Below, piece after piece: positions 39,033 to 45,833 of a stretch of 55,946 nt of DNA (its first letter is position 1; every line of letters begins with the position of its first letter). The notes under the pieces were generated by a model. The model was not told where the DNA came from. It saw nothing but the letters and a program-made list of their open reading frames with translations, and made no database searches. The translations under genes were made by a program, and so were the position numbers. The DNA comes from Thalassoglobus neptunius (lineage in GTDB: Bacteria; Planctomycetota; Planctomycetia; Planctomycetales; Planctomycetaceae): positions 1-55,946 of the forward strand of contig NZ_SIHI01000023.1 in NCBI RefSeq assembly GCF_007859735.1, given 5' to 3'.

Positions 39033-39842
39033 ATGTGGGTGAACGTCTTGGGAGGCAGTGCCGTCGGGATACTGATACTGATGCTCTCGACCTGGGGAGT
39101 CAGTGTCGTGCTCCGGAATACCAGCATCGTCGATGTGATCTGGGGAATCGGGTTTGCTATCGTCGCTTTTATCTCGTTGATAATAACGGTCCCGTCAGAT
39201 CGGACTTCGGTAGGAGACTTCTTCGAATGGGAATCGCCTTCCCGCTGGTTGCTGGTGATGTTAACAACCATTTGGGGGTCACGGTTGAGTCTGCATCTGG
39301 CAGTGAGGAATTACGGTCAGCCGGAAGATAAACGGTATGCTGCCATGCGGGCAAACTGGGGTGAGGGTTACTGGTGGAAGAGCCTGTTTATAGTGTTCTT
39401 ACTGCAAGGGGTTGTGATGTGGGTTGTCTCACTTCCGTTACAGGCAGGTATTGCCCACGCTCAAAACGGCTGGAAGCTGTTTCACTGGCTGGGTCTCGTA
39501 TCGTGGGTCATCGGCTTTTACTTTGAAGCAGTTGGGGACTGGCAACTGACACGATTTCGTGCTGATCCGGCAAACAAAGGAAAAGTGCTCCAGCATGGGC
39601 TTTGGCGATATACCCGTCACCCAAACTACTTCGGCGACTTCTGTATCTGGTGGGGGCTGTTTCTCATTGCCGTTGCGCACGGTGAACATCTCTGGACGAT
39701 CATCAGCCCTGTTGTTATGTCGTACTTTCTGCTGAAAATCTCCGGGGTAACTTTGCTGGAGAAGTCGCTGGTCAGGGAAAAATCAGAGTACGCCGATTAC
39801 GTCCAGCACACCAATGTCTTCTTTCCCGGCCCGAGGCGATAG
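39033..39842 (+). CDS. DUF1295 integral membrane protein (steroid 5-alpha-reductase-like)
   Basis: The 269-residue protein has about seven hydrophobic helices and the C-terminal signature GLWRYTRHPNYFGDF shared by DUF1295 and steroid 5-alpha-reductase or isoprenylcysteine methyltransferase-like proteins; the histidine and arginine are the presumed cofactor-binding residues. Family members reduce or otherwise modify lipid double bonds using NADPH or SAM at the membrane. It starts 6 bases after the second methyltransferase and ends the operon, so a late step on the modified acyl chain is likely. DUF1295 genes accompany cyclopropane-synthase clusters in many proteobacteria. Confidence 0.92.
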   Translation: MWVNVLGGSAVGILILMLSTWGVSVVLRNTSIVDVIWGIGFAIVAFISLIITVPSDRTSVGDFFEWESPSRWLLVMLTTIWGSRLSLHLAVRNYGQPEDKRYAAMRANWGEGYWWKSLFIVFLLQGVVMWVVSLPLQAGIAHAQNGWKLFHWLGLVSWVIGFYFEAVGDWQLTRFRADPANKGKVLQHGLWRYTRHPNYFGDFCIWWGLFLIAVAHGEHLWTIISPVVMSYFLLKISGVTLLEKSLVREKSEYADYVQHTNVFFPGPRR

Positions 39843-40086
39843 ATGAGATTGCGGCAACGCCCTCGCTTAAGAAGATAACGCCCACACAAACAGAAATGTA
39901 AAAGACGTTAATCGACAAGCAGCTATTTATGGGCGACCAAAATTTATCGTCGGGCAGGGCGGAGGGCATGCAACGCCGTTAACCTTTTTAGTGTTGTATC
40001 AAAAGACGTCTTGATGGAAATGTTGTGATGACGTAAGGCATTGTTGTCACACAAGTTCCTTTGTCATCTCGGAACGGAGTCCGGGC

Positions 40087-40528
40087 ATGTCGCATCAAGA
40101 CGTCGAAGTCGTCTCTGGCTGGGTCGCGCAGATTATTCCACAAAGCATCTGTTCTGCGCTCTCGTTTCGCAAGGACGTGCGTTGGTCAGCCAGACAGTTT
40201 GTCACGGTGATTTGGTTGTGGTCGCTGGCACCGCAAAACACGCTGACGGATCGTTTTGAATGGGCGCGTTCCAAGGCGCTGCGACTGTTTCCGGAGTCAG
40301 GTCATGGAGGAGCCAGCTTTCAAGCCTTCATGAAGATGATGCGACGGTGGGGTGACGTGCTGATTGTGTTGCTGCTGGAAGTCATGCAAAGCACCATGCA
40401 GAAGAAACTGAGGAATTTTCGTGGTGATCACGGTTTTGCCATGTTCGGGATTGATGGCTCTCGGATTGCACTCCCTCGAACGAAGGCCAACCAACAGCGG
40501 TTGACCAAAGGTCTCAATCCGAATTGCT
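40087..40528 (+). pseudogene. IS4-type transposase, N-terminal fragment
   Basis: From an ATG with GGAG 8 bases upstream the frame encodes about 140 residues resembling the N-terminal part of an IS4-group DDE transposase, reaching the first catalytic aspartate D123 in GIDGSRIALPRTKAN. The sequence then changes character near 40505-40530: transposase-like residues end and, in another frame, a DNA methylase tail begins. The remaining DDE core (second aspartate and glutamate) is missing. The fragment is therefore not functional and looks like the product of a deletion that ended inside the element. No terminal repeats were identified. Confidence 0.7.
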
Positions 40529-41050
40529 GTAGACACCCGTCAGCTGGCGCTGATCGACTGGTTCGAGACTTTGGCTGAACGACTGCACAACGTCCGGATC
40601 CTGCACGGGGACTGGCATCGTCTGGTCTCTTCACCCTCATCGCTGGGACTGTACGGGAAGACCGGAATCGCTGGAGTCTTTCTGGATCCACCGTACGCCC
40701 ACAGTCTGGCCCGTGTGCAGCAGCTGCTCGGTCTCGCGAATGAAGTCTCAGATCCCGATCGCGGCCGCACAGACTGCTACCTGTGCGACGACGACAAGAG
40801 CCAGGTCGACCAGCTCGTCGCGGATGTGAATCGCTGGTGTCAGCAGTCCGGAAGCAATCCGCGACTCAGAATCGCCCTCTGCGGTTATTCGGGCGAACAT
40901 GACAACCTCGTGAGCGATCACAGCTGGACCAAGCACTCCTGGACAACCCACGGAGGCTGGGCCAACACCAGCAAGAAGAAAGGCACCCGCGGGAAAGAGA
41001 ATCGATCACGCGAAACGATCTGGTTCTCACCGGGGTGCCTTGGTGAATAG
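40508..41050 (+). pseudogene. DNA adenine methylase (D12/DPPY class), C-terminal fragment
   Basis: In the frame ending at 41050 the residues RILHGDW, then VFLDPPY, and later LRIALCGYSGEH and RETIWFSPGCL are seen. DPPY is the catalytic motif of N6-adenine methylases, and the other blocks match the C-terminal part of the phage-type enzymes common in planctomycete mobile elements. The N-terminal SAM-binding part (FxGxG) is absent, because the frame runs straight into the transposase fragment and an upstream stop at 40502. It cannot be active alone. It is probably the remains of a restriction or phage methylase cut by the IS4-associated deletion. Confidence 0.72.
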
Positions 41051-41336
41051 TTTGGAAGTGTTCCAAAAGCCCCGCCGCTGAACTGTGCCTCGAATGCATC
41101 TGAGGTGTTTCACAAGTGATAGTGAGAACAGAAACTGACCAATTCCAGACCATGCAATCGAGGAATGACGTCGACGAAAAACTAACAGCGGCGTGCAGGA
41201 TCGGAGCAGGAAAGTGCATTGACCTGATTGTCGACAATCGTGTCGAACGACGAGATGGTCCAACGGCGGACATCACGGGGCACGGAGTGTTGACTATCCA
41301 TTGCGAGAAACGCCGCAAGCCGTGCTCCCGTGCATG

Positions 41337-42332
41337 TCATTGTTCTGCTTTTGGCGGCGAGGTCAACTCCACATCAGCGTCGTCAACCATCCACGCACGA
41401 TCGTTTTGCTTGAAGATCCGTGGGCGTTTAGTGAGGGTATCATTCTTAGACGTGTCAATCACAAGCCTAAAGCCAAGATCGTCTTCGCGCGGCGTTGCGT
41501 GATGACTGTAACCCCAGTAGTCCGTCCGGGGCGCGAGTCGATCATTGTCATCATCTAGGAAAGCGCGGCCATCAGTGAACCCGCCGCCCATGGATCGTGA
41601 CCCCAGATTGAAGTACGCCCTATTAATTGGACCATCGTTGAGTATGTATTCCGACACATTGCCGATAAGCCCAAAAACGCCTTCCGGTGAGCGCCCGTCT
41701 GGACGGGACTTAACGGGTTCTGTCCGTTTTGGTCGCTTGTCAGGATCGTTCCGCATGCGAGCAGCAAAACCGTATTTTATGCCATGCGACGTGTGTGCAC
41801 GGTCCGGATCCCACTCGTCGCCCCATGGATAATGGCGTGCCTTTCCGTACGCAGCAATCATCCATTCGTTCCAAGTTGGCAGTCGGATCAGGCCAACATT
41901 GGGATTTGATTTGCTGGTCCGTTCGGCGAACGCAAAGGCGTCTGGCAGTGTGACAAGTGCAACTGGATGCTCCTCCAGCCCAGGTGGGAATTTTCCGTCT
42001 CGCCAAATCGTTGAAGCATCTTCGATCGAGTATGGTATGTCCCCGGTCGAGAACACGCGTCGTTCCTTTCGTTCCCTGATGATTCGGAGTACGTCGGTGT
42101 CGTCTTTCGTCTTGTTCGTCGCATCCAAATACGCCCTAAACTGTGCATTCGTCACTTCGGTTTCAAGAACGTAGAAATCGGGATAGTCGATTTTGTGTGA
42201 TTGAGGTGAGACACGCCGGAAAACAAGGGTTTGATCCGCACCAAGTTCAAGCTCGATAGTGGCGTTGGTTGGCTCCGCAGCGTGACAGGTCAGCACAAGC
42301 AGTGCAAAACACAGTGTAAGTATCCGAGTCAT
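41337..42332 (-). CDS. Secreted SUMF1/formylglycine-generating-enzyme-like protein
   Basis: The 331-residue protein has a signal peptide (about 1-18, ending CHA) and a single FGE-sulfatase (SUMF1) domain: VLETEVTNAQFRAYL, RLPTWNEWMIAA, YPWGDEW, GLIGNVSEYI and a final DLGFRLV. True formylglycine-generating enzymes have a pair of active-site cysteines near the C-terminus; I see none here, so this is probably a non-catalytic relative, perhaps a binding or structural domain. GAGG lies 6 bases before the start. Many planctomycetes carry dozens of such genes. It stands alone between the methylase fragment (convergent) and the Tat-exported protein on the same strand. Confidence 0.85.
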   Translation of the reverse strand: MTRILTLCFALLVLTCHAAEPTNATIELELGADQTLVFRRVSPQSHKIDYPDFYVLETEVTNAQFRAYLDATNKTKDDTDVLRIIRERKERRVFSTGDIPYSIEDASTIWRDGKFPPGLEEHPVALVTLPDAFAFAERTSKSNPNVGLIRLPTWNEWMIAAYGKARHYPWGDEWDPDRAHTSHGIKYGFAARMRNDPDKRPKRTEPVKSRPDGRSPEGVFGLIGNVSEYILNDGPINRAYFNLGSRSMGGGFTDGRAFLDDDNDRLAPRTDYWGYSHHATPREDDLGFRLVIDTSKNDTLTKRPRIFKQNDRAWMVDDADVELTSPPKAEQ

Positions 42333-42488
42333 CGTTGCCTCAGAGTTTTCTTCATAGCAGAACGTCTGGCATCAGCCGCGCTTCGCCCGAAAGGCGCGCT
42401 CCGACTCACTGAGAAACTAACTGATTACAATTCAACTTTCCACGCAAAGCGCAGGTGAAGCGTCGGTCTGCATGCACTTGTTCTGCAG

Positions 42489-43610
42489 TCACCCACTCTC
42501 AGCGAACTCAAGAGTGGCGGGGTGGAAAAGGTCTTCGATCCGTAATCTCCTTCCGGCGAGCCCCTGCTCGTGGGAGTATTTGAACAGGGCGTTAAGGGTT
42601 TTCTCGTTACCCTTGATCCCGTAAGGCCAGAAGTTGTCCCCCATCATCTTGCGGGTGTCCTCGATCTCCTTAGCGACCCATGGAAGTGAGATATTGGCCC
42701 AACCGAGCTTGTGGAGTTCAGCCAAAGCCAGCCGCTTGGCCTCTGAGTAGGCCCTGCAAACGGCGAGCGGTAGTTCCGGGTGCTTCTCCGCGAAATCATT
42801 GCGGATCGCCACCGCGTGCATGATGGGGAAGATCCCGGTTTTGGTGTAATAGGCCTGCTCCGTTCGGCGGAAATCTGGGAACAATCTGCCCACGATCGGA
42901 TTGCCCTCGACGAAGGCCTTTGGCTCGAGCGCATGGAACAGGGCGTCGACTTCGCCGTTGACCAGTAGTTCGGACTCGTCCTTGCCGGGTGACCCGGTGC
43001 TGATGGACAGCCCTTCAGGAATCACATTTTCCAACTTGGAGACCACGCCGGCGGTGTCGGAGCCTGAGTCCTTGGCCGAGACAACCCACTCGACGTCGGT
43101 CGGTTTGAGTCCATATTCGTGCTCCAGGATTCCGCGTAGCCAAGTGAGCGAAGTGGAAGAGAAACCCGGGGTTCCAACCTTGCGGCCCTTCAGGTCTTCG
43201 GGCTTCTCGATTCCGCGGTCGGTGCGAATGAAGATGCTCTTGTGACGAAAGGTGCGGAGCGGAAAGATGGGGAGCAGGCTGTAGTTCCGGAAGGCCTCGT
43301 TGGCATACGCCAACATGAAAGGGTGTAGACCGACTTCGGTGACCTCACGCGTGCGGGGTCCGACGAAGATGTGGGTGTTCAGGTTGCCGATCTTGTCGGG
43401 CTCATAGTTGACCTCGAAGCCCTCTATTCCAACTTTGCCATCGGCAATCGGGAGGACGCGGTCGTATTTGTATCCGGCAGCCGTGATGGCATGTTTCCCG
43501 GCCTTTGCCTCATTGGCCTGCGAGGATTGAGCGAGTCCGAGGGCACCGGCTCCGGCGGCAAGGCCGGTGGTTTTGAGTAGATCGCGGCGGTTGATGTCCG
43601 GTAGGTTCAT
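42489..43610 (-). CDS. Tat-exported 4,5-dihydroxyphthalate decarboxylase-like (NMT1/PBP-fold) protein
   Basis: The 373-residue protein begins with a twin-arginine leader (INRRDLLKTTGLAAGAGALG). The rest resembles proteins annotated as 4,5-dihydroxyphthalate decarboxylase (Pht5-like), which share the periplasmic-binding-protein fold with NMT1/SsuA-type ligand-binding proteins; examples are GRKVGTPGFSSTSLTWLRG and GEVDALFHALEPKAF. With a Tat leader it more likely binds or converts a small aromatic or carboxylate ligand outside the cytoplasm. No transporter genes or other phthalate-pathway genes adjoin it. Its codon use is visibly more G+C-rich than its neighbours, and it sits between remnants of mobile DNA, which suggests recent transfer. 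Confidence 0.78.
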   Translation of the reverse strand: MNLPDINRRDLLKTTGLAAGAGALGLAQSSQANEAKAGKHAITAAGYKYDRVLPIADGKVGIEGFEVNYEPDKIGNLNTHIFVGPRTREVTEVGLHPFMLAYANEAFRNYSLLPIFPLRTFRHKSIFIRTDRGIEKPEDLKGRKVGTPGFSSTSLTWLRGILEHEYGLKPTDVEWVVSAKDSGSDTAGVVSKLENVIPEGLSISTGSPGKDESELLVNGEVDALFHALEPKAFVEGNPIVGRLFPDFRRTEQAYYTKTGIFPIMHAVAIRNDFAEKHPELPLAVCRAYSEAKRLALAELHKLGWANISLPWVAKEIEDTRKMMGDNFWPYGIKGNEKTLNALFKYSHEQGLAGRRLRIEDLFHPATLEFAESG

Positions 43611-43787
43611 GGGTTGCTTCGTGGTTGGGTTTCTTGCAGAACTTGTCTATAGATTGATCAACGTATCACCTATCGGCGTCATCTTTGTCAGCCTAACGCG
43701 CAGGACGCCAATTGTCGTAAGCCAAATGCTACTCTTTGGTTGCTTCTTTTTCAAGACTTTTGCTGCGTGATAGGATGTTTCATCATA

Positions 43788-43908
43788 TCACTCAACTGGA
43801 TCACGAGTCAGACCGTCAGCCGGGCTGCGGACACCGCGACCGCCTCGGTTCAAGACGTGCGTGTAGATCATCGTCGTGCGGACATCCTTGTGACTCAGGA
43901 GTTCTTGG
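43788..43908 (-). pseudogene. C-terminal fragment of an integron-type (IntI-like) tyrosine integrase
   Basis: The last 40 or so codons of a minus-strand frame read [20 protein letters not shown], then [13 protein letters not shown]. This is the C-terminal hallmark of integron integrases and their close relatives, with the catalytic Tyr in MIYTHV; the preceding His is in LLSHKDV, usually LLGHKDV. Upstream of FQELL the sequence no longer resembles an integrase, so the rest of the gene has been lost at about 43908. The fragment ends at a stop at 43788. No attC-like repeat array was recognised nearby. Confidence 0.75.
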
Positions 43909-44208
43909 AAGGTAGGCTTCTTCAGTGCGATGGCTGTCATATTGGACTCCTCGAACTCTGTTCCCTGTATTGAGGACAACTTGGCAATAAAGTCGAGTAT
44001 GTACAGTACATCCAATGCAAGTCGATTCTCAATCGGACCCATTGTCGCTTGCAAGATCTTCGGCATTTTCATTCGCGATCGAAGCACACCTGGTCACATC
44101 GACCGAAGATTGAATTCGAATGGATAGAAGCAGTGACGTCGAAAATACTTCAACGATAAGTTCGAGAGTTCAAATTGCCTTGGATCGCATTTTGCTTTGA
44201 TGATCTGA
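43909..44208. other. Non-coding stretch between two gene remnants
   Basis: No gene is supported. The sequence upstream of the integrase tail breakpoint and downstream of the gene remnant on the right shows no resemblance I can name. Confidence 0.3.
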
Positions 44209-44440
44209 AGTTGTTGGTCGTCGATCTCGAAACTCCGCCATACCCGCTTTGTCCAATTCGGTTCGATCCCATTCGGCCACCACGGCATAGAGCTCTCCGA
44301 CGACTTGCTTCAGCAGATAGGGGTTACACTGCTCGGAGTCTTCATTCGTGGCTGCTAGCGCCACTCAACGAGCACCCAGAGGATGTACCAGTTTCGGAGC
44401 TTCCCGTTGGCAGTCCGAACGTCCGCAGGAGCCATTCGGA
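44209..44440 (-). pseudogene. Decayed partial copy of the conserved protein encoded at 50009-50602
   Basis: Two frames together reproduce the C-terminal 70 residues of that protein. One reads APADVRTANGKLRNWYILW against VPADVRPTKGQLRDWFILW; the other, after a frameshift and stop, reads NPYLLKQVVGELYAVVAEWD against DPFLLKHVVGEFYAVLAEWD, ending MAEFRDRR against MAEFRNR. The first 120 or so residues of the intact gene have no counterpart. The copy sits directly after the 62-residue gene on the same strand. The divergence shows the two are not a very recent duplication; more likely they descend from two related mobile elements. Confidence 0.8.
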
Positions 44441-44629
44441 TCACTCATCCTCGTCGAGACGATCGGCCACGGCCAGGAGAGTTTCGATCAGATCGTCAGC
44501 GTCGATCCTTCGGGAACGATGCCCCGTCTCAATCGCCTTCTCAAGGGAACTTGCCAAGTCACGAAAAATGTCGGCGATGCGGTGCGATTCAGACTGCTGC
44601 CTGGGCTCTGGATTGGTGGTGTTGCTCAT
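44441..44629 (-). CDS. Small acidic protein of a mobile-element remnant
   Basis: The start at 44629 (MSNTTNPEPRQQSESHRIAD) has a strong ribosome-binding site, AAAGGAAAG, 7 bases upstream; an in-frame upstream start lacks one. The 62-residue product is helical (IADIFRDLASSLEKAIETG) and ends in an acidic tail, LADRLDEDE-like. It is not recognised. Its stop lies directly before the decayed gene remnant on the same strand, as in the tightly packed small-gene operon at 50-53 kb, so it probably belongs to the same class of element. Confidence 0.55.
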   Translation of the reverse strand: MSNTTNPEPRQQSESHRIADIFRDLASSLEKAIETGHRSRRIDADDLIETLLAVADRLDEDE

Positions 44630-44853
44630 CGAGATCTTTCCTTTGTGAAACAGGATCGGAGGGGCAGCACCTCTACCTCTGAAACGAATCGGCAGCAAGT
44701 CGATGAGATGACTTTCGCAAGGAAAAAACCTTGCGAAAGTGTCTGAAATGCTTCGCCCATCGCCTTGCTGTTGCTCGGAAGATCGAGGTAGATGTCTCCC
44801 ACGCAAAGCGCACGAAACCAGATCACACCACCTCAGAATGGGAGCTTGAACCG

Positions 44854-45087
44854 ATGCTCATCAACGCCAACCAGGAGTTCTACGAGACCGACTCCTTCGA
44901 ACTGATTCGTTTCGCGAAGGCATACCGAGATCTCGGCGATGCTGTGACTGAACAACTGGACGATCTGTTTGACAATCGATTCGATGAAGTCAATCCGAAT
45001 GCGATCGCACTGATTCGAGAACACCTCGGTGGGAAGAACGAAGAGATCGACGCTGTCCTCGAAGACTACGAAGAACACCGCTCCTGA
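44854..45087 (+). CDS. Small acidic protein of unknown function
   Basis: The start at 44854 has GGGAG about 9 bases upstream; the longer in-frame start at 44731 is less likely. The 77-residue product is strongly acidic and helical (ELIRFAKAYRDLGDAVTEQL, DDLFDNRFDEV). It is not recognised; it could be a small element-encoded regulatory or DNA-mimic-like protein, but nothing proves that. It lies 152 bp before another small gene on the same strand. Confidence 0.55.
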   Translation: MLINANQEFYETDSFELIRFAKAYRDLGDAVTEQLDDLFDNRFDEVNPNAIALIREHLGGKNEEIDAVLEDYEEHRS

Positions 45088-45239
45088 TCACACGGCTCGC
45101 GACCGCAGGCACGGAGGCCTGCGCATTCTTTCAAACGCTGTTCGATTCTGAAGAACAGCTCGCGGATTCAAGTTGCTGCCGGGTTGGGATCGAGGTAGGT
45201 GTGTGTCCATCACAACGTACCAACCAAGAGAGGATTCCC

Positions 45240-45470
45240 ATGACCACGTTTCTTGTCGCCACGCTTTCCCGCTACGTTCTGGTTGAAGCAGCTGATGAAG
45301 TGCAGGCCCGCCAACTGGCTCAACCCGGCCTGGAAGAGCTCTACGACAAAGAACGCGAGCGATTCGGAAACGACTTCCTGATCGAGATCCTGACCGTGAG
45401 GCCTGCGACTCAAGAAGAAATCGACCTCTGGAACTGGCACCACGAAATGATCGCCAGCCACGCCTCCTAA
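45240..45470 (+). CDS. Small protein of unknown function
   Basis: The start at 45240 follows GAGAGGA at a good distance. The 76-residue product (TTFLVATLSRYVLVEAADEV at the start, WNWHHEMIASHAS at the end) has a mixed alpha/beta pattern and no motif I recognise. Small genes of this sort are common on planctomycete integrative elements. It precedes the 363-base region leading to the nuclease-NTPase gene. Confidence 0.55.
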   Translation: MTTFLVATLSRYVLVEAADEVQARQLAQPGLEELYDKERERFGNDFLIEILTVRPATQEEIDLWNWHHEMIASHAS

Positions 45471-45775
45471 AGATCAAGGTCACCAAGAACTCGGAGTTCT
45501 CTTGATGATGGGCAAGCGCTGCTTTGAAACAATCTGTTCAATTTCATCGGTCAGGTGAGTTGGCCACGGACTCGGATAACGAGTTCTGAGGCGCCTTCCA
45601 GTTAAATGATCTCATCCGTCTCGTCACTGGCGTCAACACTCGGCATTGGGTAGAGCCGCCAAATGAGAACTCTCTGACAATGTCTCGATGAACGGCTGGC
45701 TCGATGGTTGCCCCAGCAATCTCAAATTGCAACCAAAGTAGATAAATACTTCTTTTTGGACTATGCGCAATCTAA
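45471..45775. other. Upstream region of the nuclease-NTPase gene
   Basis: No gene is supported. The right end becomes A+T-rich (around 45730-45775) and should hold the promoter of the large gene. Codons upstream of 45834 in its frame are probably leader rather than protein. Confidence 0.35.
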
Positions 45776-45803
45776 ACTGCACGCAATAATTATTGCGTGC
45801 AGT
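45776..45803. promoter_or_regulatory. Perfect 28-bp palindrome, probable operator
   Basis: ACTGCACGCAATAA (45776-45789) is followed without spacer by its exact reverse complement. The palindrome lies 30 bases before the probable GTG start of a gene whose N-terminus is a helix-turn-helix, so binding by that protein and autorepression are likely. As RNA it would also form a stable hairpin close to the ribosome-binding site. Confidence 0.65.
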
Positions 45804-45821
45804 GTGAAGTGTCTTTTTCTT

Positions 45822-45829
45822 GGGGGGGG
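45822..45829 (+). repeat. Run of eight G at the ribosome-binding site
   Basis: The eight G residues lie 4 bases before the probable GTG start at 45834 and form the only G-rich sequence able to serve as Shine-Dalgarno. Length changes would alter the spacing and so translation. Confidence 0.7.
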
Positions 45830-45833
45830 TGTT

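Noticed and set aside
41337-42332. SUMF1-like protein considered as the activating enzyme for the sulfatase at 1039-3141
   Set aside because: It lacks the cysteine pair expected of a catalytic formylglycine-generating enzyme and is exported on its own signal peptide.
44441-45470. Small genes considered as integron cassettes
   Set aside because: No attC-like inverted repeat with the expected core sites was seen between them; kept only as a possibility under the integrase fragment.
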